DNA of 64,000 bases from Arthrobacter globiformis (GCF_030817195.1 NZ_JAUSYZ010000001.1:2232001-2296000), one strand, 5' to 3'; shown: positions 8,737 through 17,700, counted from the first letter of the stretch. Numbers and translations: made by a program. Notes: generated by a model from the letters alone, not told the origin.

Positions 8737-8884
8737 GAGCACCTCCCTTCAATCGCGGAGCCAGTTCGCTCCTCCGCATTCGATCCTAGCCGCGAAGGCG
8801 GAGCCTGCCAAGGAGTTCTTGACAAACTTTGTCAAACTGCATGAGGGCAAGAAAAAAGCAGCTCCGGGGAGCTGCTTTGTTTCG

Positions 8885-8956
8885 TGGGCGATACTGGGAT
8901 CGAACCAGTGACCTCTTCCGTGTCAGGGAAGCGCGCTACCGCTGCGCCAATCGCCC
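8885..8956 (-). tRNA. tRNA-Val(GAC)
   Basis: Read on minus, GGGCGAT pairs with ATCGCCC as acceptor stem, with a GGTTCGATCC T-arm and an anticodon stem CTTCC/GGAAG enclosing loop CTGACAC (anticodon GAC). Length is 72 nt; CCA is not encoded. It is the outermost member of the tRNA cluster and nearly identical to the copy at 9143-9214. Confidence 0.95.
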
Positions 8957-9009
8957 GGAGCCGGCAGAACCGGCGGTATCCTGGGTTCGGAATCCCTAAG
9001 GATCAAGAG

Positions 9010-9082
<73 letters not shown>

Positions 9083-9142
9083 ATTTTTGAAGTTCAGCCG
9101 TGTGGCCGAACGTTCAACTACAAGCAAGTTTCCTTGCTCTGG

Positions 9143-9214
9143 TGGGCGATACTGGGATCGAACCAGTGACCTCTTCCGTGTCAGGGAAGCGCGCTACCGC
9201 TGCGCCAATCGCCC
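9143..9214 (-). tRNA. tRNA-Val(GAC), second copy
   Basis: Same fold and anticodon loop CTGACAC as the copy at 8885-8956, with the same acceptor GGGCGAT. Length is 72 nt. The flanks differ, so only the mature gene is conserved. Confidence 0.95.
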
Positions 9215-9252
9215 ATCGCTTCCGGTATCACCGGAAACCATGGCTTTCACCG

Positions 9253-9323
9253 AGGTGGGTACGGGATTCGAACCCGTGTATACGGCTTTGCAGGCCGCTG
9301 CCTCGCCTCTCGGCCAACCCACC
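9253..9323 (-). tRNA. tRNA-Cys(GCA)
   Basis: On minus, acceptor GGTGGGT, anticodon loop CTGCAAA (anticodon GCA), T-arm GGGTTCGAATCCC and a U discriminator base, as expected for tRNA-Cys. Length is 71 nt. It is the only Cys tRNA in the window and lies between the second Val and second Gly genes. Confidence 0.95.
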
Positions 9324-9371
9324 GTGTAGGCGTTGATTCCGGGGAAATCAGTGCCGTGACAGTGTCCTGCG

Positions 9372-9444
<73 letters not shown>

Positions 9445-9505
9445 ATTTCGGAGCCGCGATTCCTTGCCGTATTCGGCAGTTCGTCGCGTTCCAACGAGTA
9501 AGAAC

Positions 9506-9533
9506 TCTATAGGAGGTTCCGGGAAACTCCAAA
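9506..9533 (-). promoter_or_regulatory. Likely promoter of the minus-strand tRNA cluster
   Basis: Read on minus, TTTGGA and TATAGA are separated by 16 bases, about 60 bases upstream of the first tRNA (Gly). The roughly 300 bases between 9445 and 9752 hold no gene I can support. This is the best sigma-70-like promoter in them. Confidence 0.45.
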
Positions 9534-9752
9534 TCGAGTGCCGGCGATGTGGCCTGGGAAGCCGTACTTCCTTGAATTCTAGGGAAATTTTCGAATTACA
9601 GGCGTGTAGTTCCGGCTGCCCGGAGTGGCTGGCTCCGTTCTTGGTTGTGGCCTTGGGCGTTCCTTGGGCACCTTGCTCCAGTGAGCTTTTCCATGGGTCA
9701 ATGCGCCGATTTCCGTTAACCCGCGATCGTCCGCTAGCATTCAAATGCATCG

Positions 9753-9824
9753 GGGCGATTGGCGCAGTGGTAGCGCGCTTCGTTCACACCGAAGAGGTCA
9801 CTGGTTCGAACCCAGTATCGCCCA
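9753..9824 (+). tRNA. tRNA-Val(CAC)
   Basis: Acceptor GGGCGAT/ATCGCCC, anticodon stem CTTCG/CGAAG with loop TTCACAC (anticodon CAC), T-arm TGGTTCGAACCCA. Length is 72 nt. It is on the opposite strand to the other five tRNAs and about 100 bases upstream of the nuclease-fold gene. Confidence 0.95.
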
Positions 9825-9920
9825 CCGATGGAAAGTCCGTTCAGCCCAGGAGATAGAACTGGGAGGGGCGGGCTTTTCTGTTTCCGCATCAATGTCTGAC
9901 CCCCGTGAAAGAGTCTCACC

Positions 9921-10766
9921 ATGACCGCTCCACTCCTCGCCCACGCCACGGAATATGGCCGAATGTACGCCCGCTCCACCACGGAGCAGTTCACGGTTCC
10001 CTCCATCACCACCGTCATTGGGCAGCAGGCCCATGGACTGGACGGCTGGTTCGGCTACATGGGAGCAAGCAGCCTGGCCAAGGATCCCTCGCTGCCGGAG
10101 ATCCTTGGCAGCCCTGCGCGGGTGCGGCAGGCGGTGAACCGTGCGGCCAAGGCGGCCGAAACCTACCGGGACGAGGCTGCGCAGCGCGGGGACCGGGTGC
10201 ACTACTACTGCGAGCAGGTGGCCCTGCGTGCCCTCGGCCGGCCGCACCAGATGAAGGAAGCCCGTGAAGCGCTGGCCTCCAACGGAGAGGAAGCCTTCGC
10301 CGCCCGCTTCGATGAGTGGTGGGAGCTGTTCCGGGTGGAGCCGATCGCCCCGGAGATCACCGTGTGGAACACTGCGGTGGGCTACGCAGGAACACTGGAC
10401 CTCGTCGCCAAGATCAATGGACGCACCTGCCTCATCGACTACAAGACCAAGGGAACCACACGCGACGGCCAGGTCAAGCCCCTGGACGACAAAGTGGTCA
10501 TGCAGCTTGTTGCCGGCATGAAGGCGGAGGAAAGCCTGGTGGATCCCGTGGCTGGGGAGTGGGAGCCGTGGCAGCACGGCGATACCCCGGTTCTGCTCGC
10601 CGTCGCGATCGGGGAAACCGAGGTCCGGCCCGTCCGCGCTAATCCGGAAGTCCTGAAGCACCACTGGTGGAAGTTCTGTGCCCTGCGCCGGGTGTGGGAA
10701 ATGTCGGCGGATACTGTCAGCGCCGGACCCGCGCTGCTGCCGTTGGCGCCGCCGGTGTTCTCCTGA
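9921..10766 (+). CDS. PD-(D/E)XK nuclease-fold protein (RecB/Cas4-like)
   Basis: The 281-residue protein carries a recognisable PD-(D/E)XK core: an acidic residue in EITVWN (about 145), D160 in GTLDLVA, and D173/K175 in LIDYKTKG, with a possible upstream histidine in RVHYYCEQ (about 94). Cas4, RecB C-terminal domains and several phage exonucleases share this arrangement. It lacks the cysteine cluster that would define an Fe-S Cas4, and no CRISPR array or cas1/cas2 is in the window. It lies between a tRNA-Val gene and def. Its DNA target and role are unknown; the fold assignment is from motifs only. Confidence 0.75.
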   Translation: MTAPLLAHATEYGRMYARSTTEQFTVPSITTVIGQQAHGLDGWFGYMGASSLAKDPSLPEILGSPARVRQAVNRAAKAAETYRDEAAQRGDRVHYYCEQVALRALGRPHQMKEAREALASNGEEAFAARFDEWWELFRVEPIAPEITVWNTAVGYAGTLDLVAKINGRTCLIDYKTKGTTRDGQVKPLDDKVVMQLVAGMKAEESLVDPVAGEWEPWQHGDTPVLLAVAIGETEVRPVRANPEVLKHHWWKFCALRRVWEMSADTVSAGPALLPLAPPVFS

Positions 10767-10884
10767 CCCTTCCCGCGCCCGGGCTGGCCGGACCCGCTCC
10801 CGCCGTCATCTCCGCCGGGCAGGCCGCAGCAACTAAACTGGACTGGATCCCGTTTACCCGTTCACCGTGAGGAAATGACTGCAC

Positions 10885-11487
10885 ATGGCAATTCTGAATA
10901 TCCGTATCATCGGCGATCCCGTGCTTCGCACGGTTGCCGACCCTGTCACGGATTTCGGGCCTGAGCTGGCCAGGCTCGTTGCCGACATGACCGAAACAAT
11001 GGAGGACGTGGAGGGCGCAGGCCTGGCCGCGCCCCAGATCGGAGTCAGCCTCCGGGTCTTCACCTACCGGATCGGCGGCGTTGAAGGCCACGTCATCAAC
11101 CCGGTGCTGGAAAACAGTGAGGATTTCCAGCCGGATGAGGTGGAGGGGTGCCTCTCCATCCCCGGCCTGGGCTTCCCGGTCCGCCGCTACCGCAGCACCC
11201 GGGTGACCGGCGTCGATGTTAACGGCAACCCCGTCTCTGTGGAGGCGGAGGGCATGCTTGCCCGCTGCTTCCAGCATGAGACCGACCATCTGGACGGCAT
11301 CCTCTTCACTGACCGGCTCGAAGGTGAAGACCGCAAGGCCGCCCTGCGCTCCATCCGCAACGCCAACTACGACTCCATCACCGAACAGACCACCGCCAAG
11401 CGCGCCAAGACCGTCGGCTCCAGTTTCGGCGGCGGCAGCTTCGGGGCAGCAACGTCCGGAACCGGCAGCTTCGGCGCTGCCGGATGA
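10885..11487 (+). CDS. def: Peptide deformylase
   Basis: Deformylase removes the N-formyl group from nascent proteins using a bound metal ion. All three family motifs are present: GAGLAAPQIG, EGCLSIPG (metal-binding Cys) and QHETDHLDG (two metal-binding His and the catalytic Glu). At 200 residues it is slightly long because of a Gly/Ser-rich tail rich in FGG repeats. The start is the ATG at 10885. The stop overlaps the fmt start by 4 bases, so formylation and deformylation enzymes are co-expressed. Confidence 0.97.
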   Translation: MAILNIRIIGDPVLRTVADPVTDFGPELARLVADMTETMEDVEGAGLAAPQIGVSLRVFTYRIGGVEGHVINPVLENSEDFQPDEVEGCLSIPGLGFPVRRYRSTRVTGVDVNGNPVSVEAEGMLARCFQHETDHLDGILFTDRLEGEDRKAALRSIRNANYDSITEQTTAKRAKTVGSSFGGGSFGAATSGTGSFGAAG

Positions 11488-12404
11488 GGGTCCTCTTCGC
11501 CGGAACGCCATCCGTAGCTGTCCCCTCGCTGGATGCCCTGGTGGCCGCCGGCTTCGAGATCGTCGCGGTGCTGACCCGGCCGGACGCGCCGGTGGGACGC
11601 AAGCGGGTGCTCACGCCGTCGCCCGTCGCAGCCCGGGCCGCCGAGCTCGGCATCGACGTCATCCACGCGTCACGGGTGGACGCAGCCGTCACAGAACGGA
11701 TCGCCGAGACCCGGCCCGATGTAGCCGCGATTGTCGCCTACGGCGGGCTGGTGCCCCGCGCGGCCCTCGATATTCCGCGGCACGGCTGGATCAATCTGCA
11801 CTTCTCACTGCTGCCGGCCTGGCGCGGCGCGGCCCCCGTGCAGCGGGCCGTTATCGCCGGCGACGACATCACCGGTGCCGTGACCTTCCAGCTCGAGGAG
11901 GGACTCGATACGGGCCCTGTCATCGGCACGCTGACCGAAGCCGTCGGCCCGGAGGACACCTCCGGGGCACTGCTTGAACGGCTGTCCCACAGCGGCGCCG
12001 TCCTGCTCGCCCAGACGCTGTCCGCCATCGGGTCCGGCGCGGCGTCGCCGCTTCCCCAGCAGGGGGAAGTGAGCCTGGCGCCCAAGCTGACCATCGACGA
12101 CGGCCGCATCGACTGGTCGGAGCCGGCTCTGTCCGTGGGCCGTCGGGCACGCGGCGTGACACCCGAACCGGGAGCCTGGACCACCCTTGATGGCCAGCGG
12201 CTGAAGCTTGAGCCGGTGCGGCTCCGTCCCGACGTCACCGATGTTCAGCCGGGACAGCTAGCGGTGGCCGGCAAGAGCGTGCTGGTGGGTACGGGTTCGC
12301 ATGCCGTCGAACTCACCAAGGTGCAGCCTGCAGGCAAGAAAATGATGGCCGCCGCCGACTGGGCGCGCGGCCAGGCATCCCTCGAAAGCGTGGTATTCCA
12401 ATGA
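11484..12404 (+). CDS. fmt: Methionyl-tRNA formyltransferase
   Basis: Fmt formylates Met-tRNAi using 10-formyltetrahydrofolate. The 306-residue protein begins MRVLFAGTPSVAVPSLDAL, and the catalytic region SLLPAWRGAAPVQRA is intact, followed by the LEEGLDTGPV segment; the C-terminal OB domain begins near RARGVTPEPGAW. Length is normal. It overlaps def by 4 bases upstream and rsmB by 4 bases downstream, forming a tightly packed operon. Confidence 0.97.
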   Translation: MRVLFAGTPSVAVPSLDALVAAGFEIVAVLTRPDAPVGRKRVLTPSPVAARAAELGIDVIHASRVDAAVTERIAETRPDVAAIVAYGGLVPRAALDIPRHGWINLHFSLLPAWRGAAPVQRAVIAGDDITGAVTFQLEEGLDTGPVIGTLTEAVGPEDTSGALLERLSHSGAVLLAQTLSAIGSGAASPLPQQGEVSLAPKLTIDDGRIDWSEPALSVGRRARGVTPEPGAWTTLDGQRLKLEPVRLRPDVTDVQPGQLAVAGKSVLVGTGSHAVELTKVQPAGKKMMAAADWARGQASLESVVFQ

Positions 12405-14026
12405 GTGACTCCGGCAGAAGCGGGTCCGGGCAGGGCCGATCCAGCCGCGGCGGCCAGCGCGGTTCAGGCACCGGCGGTTCAGGCGGGGGAGGAGCCAGCC
12501 GCCGCAATGCGCAGGGCCGGGAGCGCAACCGCGGCCCCCAGCGCAGCTACACCGAGAGCGCACCGTCGCAGCGCACCCGCAGGGCAGACCCTGCCAGGCT
12601 GGTGGCGTTTGAAGTTCTGCGCGCGGTCGCGGCCGAGGACGCCTATGCCAACCTCGTGCTGCCGGCGCGCATCCGGCAGCACGGCCTCGACCGGCGCGAC
12701 GCCGGATTCGCCACCGAACTGAGCTACGGGGCGCTGCGGAGCCAAGGCACGTACGACGCCATCCTCGCCCGCTGCGTGGACCGGCCCCTGGACAAGCTGG
12801 ATCCGGCTGTCCTGGATGCCCTGCGTATCGGGGTCCACCAATTGCTGGCAATGCGCGTACCCGCACACGCGGCCCTTGACCAGACGGTCGGCCTGGCCCG
12901 TGCGGTCATCGGCGCCGGCCCCTCGGCGTTGATCAATGCCGTGCTCCGGAAGGTATCGGCCCGCAGCCTGGACGAGTGGCTGGACGAGCTGGTTGCCGGC
13001 GAGCAGGACGAGAACAAAGTTGCGTCCGTCCGGTACGCCCATCCCGAGTGGATTGTCCGCGCCCTGAGGCAGTCCCTGGTGGCACACGGGCGCCCGGTCG
13101 GCGAAATCAATGACCTGCTGGAAGCCGACAACGCGGCCCCGGTGGTCAACCTGGTGGCCCTTCCCGGGCTGGGAAGCCTGGACGAGGCCCTGGAGAACGG
13201 CGCCGTCCCGGGCGAACTGGTGGAAGGGTCCGCCCTTTCCAGCGGCGGTGACCTCGGCCGGCTGGAGTCGGTCCGGTCCGGCACCACGCGCGTGCAGGAC
13301 GTCGGCTCCCAGCTGGTGGCCAGGGCCCTGGCGGCTGCAGGCCTCGAGGCAGGGCGCGGCGAAAACGCAGGGCGTGGCGCAAACGCGGCGGATGCGGAAA
13401 GCGCCGCAACAGGAGAAAACACCGCCGGGGAGGCCTGGCTCGATCTCTGCGCCGGACCCGGCGGCAAGGCAGCCCTGCTGGGTGCACTGGCGAACGAACG
13501 CGGAGCCACGCTCCTCGCCAACGAACCCGCCCCGCACCGGGCCAAACTGGTCAGCCAGGCGCTGTCGGCTGTGCCTTCGGACGTCTGGACCGTCAGGACC
13601 GGCGACGGCCGGGAGATTGGGGCGGAACGGCCTGCCGCTTTTGACCGCGTGCTCGTGGACGTGCCCTGCAGCGGGCTCGGAGCCCTGCGCCGCCGGCCCG
13701 AATCCCGCTGGCGCCGTACGCCCAAGGACCTTGCCGACCTGGGGCCGCTGCAGCGAGACCTACTGAACTCTGCCTTGGCGGCCGTGCGGCCCGGCGGCGT
13801 GGTGGCCTACGTAACCTGCTCGCCGCATCCGGCCGAAACCACAGCGGTGGTCAGCGACGTACTGCGCAAACGGGACGACCTGGAACTCCTGGACGCCGGC
13901 AGCGTGCTGGACGCCGTCAGCCTGGGCACTGGCCTGGGCGCCGGTCATGAGAAGACCGCACAGCTGTGGCCACACGTCCACAGCACGGACGCCATGTTCC
14001 TCGCCCTTATTCGCCGCAAATCCTGA
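12401..14026 (+). CDS. rsmB: 16S rRNA m5C methyltransferase, RsmB/NOP2 family
   Basis: The 541-residue protein has a basic, Gly/Ser-rich N terminus (about 60 residues), a NusB-like RNA-binding domain (RLVAFEVLRAVAAEDAYANL onward), and a SAM methyltransferase domain. The latter has the LDLCAGPGGKAALL SAM motif, the PCSGLGALRRRPESRW motif and the TCSPHPAET motif, giving the two catalytic cysteines of m5C enzymes. An Ala/Gly/Asn-rich insert of about 28 residues sits just before the SAM motif. RsmB methylates C967 of 16S rRNA in E. coli; the exact site here is inferred. It overlaps fmt by 4 bases. Confidence 0.93.
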   Translation: MSDSGRSGSGQGRSSRGGQRGSGTGGSGGGGASRRNAQGRERNRGPQRSYTESAPSQRTRRADPARLVAFEVLRAVAAEDAYANLVLPARIRQHGLDRRDAGFATELSYGALRSQGTYDAILARCVDRPLDKLDPAVLDALRIGVHQLLAMRVPAHAALDQTVGLARAVIGAGPSALINAVLRKVSARSLDEWLDELVAGEQDENKVASVRYAHPEWIVRALRQSLVAHGRPVGEINDLLEADNAAPVVNLVALPGLGSLDEALENGAVPGELVEGSALSSGGDLGRLESVRSGTTRVQDVGSQLVARALAAAGLEAGRGENAGRGANAADAESAATGENTAGEAWLDLCAGPGGKAALLGALANERGATLLANEPAPHRAKLVSQALSAVPSDVWTVRTGDGREIGAERPAAFDRVLVDVPCSGLGALRRRPESRWRRTPKDLADLGPLQRDLLNSALAAVRPGGVVAYVTCSPHPAETTAVVSDVLRKRDDLELLDAGSVLDAVSLGTGLGAGHEKTAQLWPHVHSTDAMFLALIRRKS

Positions 14027-14095
14027 CTGCTCAGGAAGCGCTGACATCCGATTGACCCCACATCTCCGGACTTCCGTCCCGCGAAAGGACCCCGC

Positions 14096-14758
14096 ATGAC
14101 GCAGTGCTGCATCAACCCCAGCATCCTCTCCGCCGACTTCGTGAACCTCGAAGCCGAGCTGCAGAAAATCAGCAACGCTGATTCCGTGCACGTGGATGTG
14201 ATGGACAACCACTTTGTCCCCAACCTCACCCTGGGCCTTCCCGTGGTCCAGCGGATCCAGGCGGTCAGCCCGGTTCCGCTGGACGCCCACCTCATGATTT
14301 CCGACGCCGACCGCTGGGCTCCCGGTTACGCGGACGCCGGCGTCGCCTCCGTGACGTTCCATGCCGAGGCATCGATTGCGCCGGTGAAGCTGGCCCGGGA
14401 ACTGCGAGCCCGGGGTTCGAAGGCCGGGATGGCGCTTCGGCCCGCCACGGCGGTGGAGCCGTACCTGGACATGCTTCCGGAGCTGGACATGCTGCTGATC
14501 ATGACGGTGGAACCCGGCTTTGGCGGCCAGGCGTTCCTTGACCTCACGCTGCCCAAGATCCGCCGCGCCCGCGCCGCGATTGAGGGATCCGGCGTGAACG
14601 TTGCCATCCAGGTTGACGGCGGAATTACCGAGGAAACCATCGTCCGTGCCGCAGAAGCCGGAGCGAACGTCTTCGTCGCCGGGTCCGCAGTGTATGGCGC
14701 CGCGGATCCGTCCGGAGCGATCGACCGGCTGCGCAAGGCCGGCAGCCTTAAGCCTTAG
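14096..14758 (+). CDS. rpe: Ribulose-phosphate 3-epimerase
   Basis: Rpe interconverts ribulose-5-phosphate and xylulose-5-phosphate, supplying ribulose-5-phosphate, a precursor used by RibB in riboflavin synthesis. The 220-residue TIM-barrel shows INPSILSADF, the metal site in VHVDVMDNHFVPN, LDAHLMI, VEPGFGGQAF and the phosphate-binding VDGGI and FVAGSAVY segments. The ATG has a GAAAGGA ribosome site. It follows rsmB by about 70 bases and precedes the rib riboswitch. Confidence 0.97.
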   Translation: MTQCCINPSILSADFVNLEAELQKISNADSVHVDVMDNHFVPNLTLGLPVVQRIQAVSPVPLDAHLMISDADRWAPGYADAGVASVTFHAEASIAPVKLARELRARGSKAGMALRPATAVEPYLDMLPELDMLLIMTVEPGFGGQAFLDLTLPKIRRARAAIEGSGVNVAIQVDGGITEETIVRAAEAGANVFVAGSAVYGAADPSGAIDRLRKAGSLKP

Positions 14759-14772
14759 GCCCTCAGGGGCAA

Positions 14773-14805
14773 GCGTCATGGGGGCGCAACCGGCCTCCAT
14801 GACGC
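14773..14805 (+). terminator. Hairpin after rpe
   Basis: GCGTCATGGGGG (14773-14784) pairs with CCTCCATGACGC (14794-14805) with one wobble and a 9-base loop. There is no T-run. It lies between rpe and the FMN riboswitch and may separate the two transcription units. Confidence 0.55.
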
Positions 14806-14873
14806 CAGAATGACGGACCACAGCGGGAATAGCCTGGGCATGCGCCAAGTTGTGTCAGAATAGCAACACACAA

Positions 14874-15020
14874 TACGTGCTCCGGGGTCGGTGTAAGTCC
14901 GAACCGGCGGTGACAGTCCGCGACCCGCGAGCCGGCGTTTCCTTTACGGAAGCCCGGCGGACGGTTGAACTGGTGAAATTCCAGTACCGACAGTTAAAGT
15001 CTGGATGAGAGAAGCACGTA
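14874..15020 (+). promoter_or_regulatory. FMN riboswitch (RFN element)
   Basis: The closing stem is TACGTGC (14874-14880) with GCACGTA (15014-15020). Between them lie conserved RFN blocks: a GGGGTCGGTG-like start, AACCGGCGGTGACAGTCC, GCGACCCGCGAG, and the CTGGTGAAATTCCAG arm, followed by a GTCTGGATGAGAGAAG 3' block. FMN binding to this element normally represses riboflavin synthesis or transport genes. Here it leads into pnuX and the rib operon, about 100 bases upstream of pnuX. Confidence 0.96.
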
Positions 15021-15049
15021 CAGCTGTACTTGTGGCGTTCCAGAACGCC
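15018..15049 (+). promoter_or_regulatory. Possible expression platform of the FMN riboswitch
   Basis: A perfect palindrome GTACAGCTGTAC (15018-15029) shares bases with the 3' strand of the riboswitch closing stem, and GGCGTT/AACGCC (15034-15049) forms a second short hairpin. The overlap suggests mutually exclusive pairing, but no classical terminator T-run follows. Translational or Rho-dependent control is therefore more likely. Inference only. Confidence 0.4.
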
Positions 15050-15116
15050 GCTGCGTTTCGCTGTCGTATACCCCCGGAGCAGTCTCGGCTCTTGAGGGAA
15101 GGAACGACACGCACGC

Positions 15117-15827
15117 ATGGACATCCTGCGTTGGCTCTTCGAGGCACAGATTCCCGTGGGCGGATCAGTGCTTATTCTCCGCGAAGTGCTGGGAAACATC
15201 TTTGGCCTGGCCAGTGCCCTCGGCGGCATGCGGCGCAAGGTCTGGGCGTGGCCGGCCGGCATCGCGGGCAACCTTCTGCTCCTGACGGTCTTCCTGGGCA
15301 ACGTCTTCGGCTCCGCCACGCCGGCCACGCTCTGGGGCCAGGCCGGGCGGCAGGTCATGTTCATCATCGTCGCCGCCTACGGCTGGCAGCGCTGGCAGCA
15401 AAGCCGCCGGGCGGCAGGATCCTCGACGGCGATCGCGCCCGCCTGGGCCAGTGCCAGGACCCGCGTGGCGCTGGTACTCGCGCTGGTGGCTGGCACCGCC
15501 GCCCTCACTCCGCTCTTCGATTCCCTGGGTTCCTACCCGCCGGTGTGGGCGGACTCCTGGACCTTCATGGGCTCGCTCCTGGCCACCTACGGCATGGCCC
15601 GCGGCTGGACGGAGTTCTGGCTGATCTGGGTTGCCGTGGACGTGGTGGGCGTTCCGCTGCTCTTCAGCGCCGGATACTTCGCCAGCGCCTTCATGTACCT
15701 GTTCTACGGCTTCTTCACCCTGGCCGGCTTCATCGTCTGGTGGCGGGCGTCCCGGACGCAGGCCCAGGCGGACCCCTCCAACGTCAAGGTTGAGACCGCC
15801 TTCCCGGACCCGGCGGTGTCCAGGTGA
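15117..15827 (+). CDS. pnuX: Riboflavin transporter PnuX (PnuC-like)
   Basis: The 236-residue integral membrane protein has about six to seven hydrophobic helices and the PnuC-type sequence features GNIFGLASALGGM, WPAGIAGN, YGWQRWQQ and a C-terminal ASAFMYLFYGFFT helix. Its place directly behind an FMN riboswitch and in front of ribD matches actinobacterial PnuX/RibM, which takes up riboflavin by facilitated transport. Nicotinamide riboside specificity is unlikely in this context. It overlaps ribD by 4 bases. Confidence 0.9.
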   Translation: MDILRWLFEAQIPVGGSVLILREVLGNIFGLASALGGMRRKVWAWPAGIAGNLLLLTVFLGNVFGSATPATLWGQAGRQVMFIIVAAYGWQRWQQSRRAAGSSTAIAPAWASARTRVALVLALVAGTAALTPLFDSLGSYPPVWADSWTFMGSLLATYGMARGWTEFWLIWVAVDVVGVPLLFSAGYFASAFMYLFYGFFTLAGFIVWWRASRTQAQADPSNVKVETAFPDPAVSR

Positions 15828-17032
15828 CTGCTACCCAGCCGGTATCGGCCTTCACCGCTGCTGAGTCAGCCGCCATGGACCTTGCCCTGGAAGCCGCCCT
15901 GCAGGGCCCCCGGGGGGCCAATCCGCTGGTGGGCGCCGTCGTCGTCGGACCTGACGGCCGCCAGCTGGCGACGGGATTCCACCGCGGTGCCGGCACCGCG
16001 CACGCAGAAGCCGACGCGATAGCGACGGCGGTCAGCACCGGCGTCGACCTTCACGGGTCCACCATGGTGGTCACCCTGGAACCGTGCAACCATGTGGGCC
16101 GTACGGGACCGTGCGCGCAGGCCATCATCGACGCCGGGATAGCGAACGTCGTGTACGCCGTCGACGACCCCCATGACCCTGCCGCCGGCGGGGCCGCCAC
16201 CCTGCGGGCGGCGGGGGTCAGCGTGCGCAGCGGACTGGCCGCCGAGCGCGCGCTGGAGCTGAACCGGCGCTGGTTCCAGGCTGTGGACGCCAAGCGCCCC
16301 TTCGTCACCCTGCACATCGCCCAGACCCTGGACAGCCGGATTGCGGCCGAGGACGGCACCAGCCAGTGGATTTCCAGCCCGGAGTCGCTGGCGGATAACC
16401 ACGGCATCCGGAACCGGATCGACGCCATCCTGGTTGGAACGCAGACCGTGCTGGTGGACAACCCCCGGCTGACAGCGCGCGACGCCAACGGCGACGCAAC
16501 CGGAAAACAGCCGCTGCGCGCGGTCATGGGACTTCGCGACGTGCCGGCGGACGCTGCCGTGCGCGGCGACGACGGCAAGGTCCTGCACCTTCCGACCCGG
16601 GACCCGCGCGAGGCCCTGTCCATCCTGTTCGCCGCCGGGACCAGGCACGTCATGGTGGAAGGCGGATCGCGGATCCTCAGCGCCTTCCTGGCCGAGGACC
16701 TCGTGGACGAACTCATCGTCTACCTGGCGCCCACGCTCCTGGGCTCAGGAACGCCGGCCCTCAACGGACTCGGCATCGGAACGCTGGCGGAGGCGCAGCG
16801 CTGGGAATGGGACGCAGCGTCCGGCGGCGCTGTCCAGTTCCTGGGCAGGGACCTTCGCCTGCACCTGCTCCCGGAGGAAGCCGCCGTGCCCCACCGGACC
16901 CAGGACCTGCCCGCGGCGGCGCAGCCAGCATCAAAACAGCGAGCTTCAACACAGTCACCATCAACACAACCAACGTCAACCGATTCACTACCTGTCCGCA
17001 CAGCAGCGGGCACAGCCATGGGAGGCTACTGA
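15824..17032 (+). CDS. ribD: Bifunctional riboflavin deaminase/reductase RibD
   Basis: RibD performs the deamination and side-chain reduction steps after GTP cyclohydrolase II. The deaminase half holds the zinc motifs HAEADA and LEPCNHVGRTGPC; the reductase half begins at RPFVTLHIAQTLDSRIA and contains GTQTVLVDNPRLTAR and the MVEGGSRIL segment. It starts with GTG at 15824, overlapping pnuX. After the reductase domain there is a tail of about 50 residues rich in Thr, Ser and Gln, unusual for the family and perhaps disordered. The stop overlaps the ribE start by one base. Confidence 0.96.
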   Translation: MTATQPVSAFTAAESAAMDLALEAALQGPRGANPLVGAVVVGPDGRQLATGFHRGAGTAHAEADAIATAVSTGVDLHGSTMVVTLEPCNHVGRTGPCAQAIIDAGIANVVYAVDDPHDPAAGGAATLRAAGVSVRSGLAAERALELNRRWFQAVDAKRPFVTLHIAQTLDSRIAAEDGTSQWISSPESLADNHGIRNRIDAILVGTQTVLVDNPRLTARDANGDATGKQPLRAVMGLRDVPADAAVRGDDGKVLHLPTRDPREALSILFAAGTRHVMVEGGSRILSAFLAEDLVDELIVYLAPTLLGSGTPALNGLGIGTLAEAQRWEWDAASGGAVQFLGRDLRLHLLPEEAAVPHRTQDLPAAAQPASKQRASTQSPSTQPTSTDSLPVRTAAGTAMGGY

Positions 17033-17700
17033 TGTTCACCGGAATTATCGCCGAACAGGGAAAGGTCCTCTCCGTGGACCGGAACGGGGACACAAGCGCA
17101 ACGCTGCGCCTGCACGCCCCCGGCACCGCTGACGGGCTGCCGCTGGGCGGCTCCATCGCCGTCAACGGCGTCTGCCTGACCGCCACTGCCATCGACGGCA
17201 AGGACTTCAGCGTCGACGTCATGGGCGAGACCCTCATCCGCAGCACCATCGGCGAGCTTGCGGCGGGTGATCCCGTTAACCTGGAACGCTGCGTCCCCGC
17301 CGGCGGGCGCCTTGATGGCCACGTGGTCCAGGGCCACGTGGACGGCGTCGGCGAACTGCTTGAACGCGAGCCGCAGGGAAACTGGGAACGGCTCCGGTTC
17401 GGTGTGCCCCAGCGGCTTGCGCGCTACATCGCGGAAAAGGGCTCCATTGCCATCGACGGCGTCTCCCTCACCGTTACCGCGGTCAGCCCGGCGGCCGAGA
17501 CGGCGCCGTGGTTCGAGGTGGGGCTTATTCCCACAACCCTGGCCGACACCGGGCTGGGGGCCAAGCCAGCCGGCGCCAGGGTCAACCTTGAGGTGGACGT
17601 GCTGGCCAAGTACACCGAGCGGCTGCTCGCATTCCGCACCGAAGGCACGGAGTTCGGCACTAAGGCTTCGGTAGTTGCTGAAGGCGGGGTCCAGCTGTGA
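17032..17700 (+). CDS. ribE: Riboflavin synthase (alpha subunit)
   Basis: Riboflavin synthase dismutates two lumazine molecules to riboflavin. The protein of 222 residues starts MFTGIIAEQGKV, the invariant family start, and shows the duplicated lumazine-binding fold: GGSIAVNGVCLT and MGETLIRST in the first repeat, GHVVQGHVDGVGE in the middle, GSIAIDGVSLTV in the second. The frame is open further upstream, but the ATG at 17032 is unambiguous. It overlaps ribD and ribB at its ends. Confidence 0.97.
   Translation: MFTGIIAEQGKVLSVDRNGDTSATLRLHAPGTADGLPLGGSIAVNGVCLTATAIDGKDFSVDVMGETLIRSTIGELAAGDPVNLERCVPAGGRLDGHVVQGHVDGVGELLEREPQGNWERLRFGVPQRLARYIAEKGSIAIDGVSLTVTAVSPAAETAPWFEVGLIPTTLADTGLGAKPAGARVNLEVDVLAKYTERLLAFRTEGTEFGTKASVVAEGGVQL

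Noticed and set aside
9921..10766. Cas4 of a CRISPR system
   Set aside because: No CRISPR array, cas1 or cas2, and no cysteine cluster; called only nuclease-fold.
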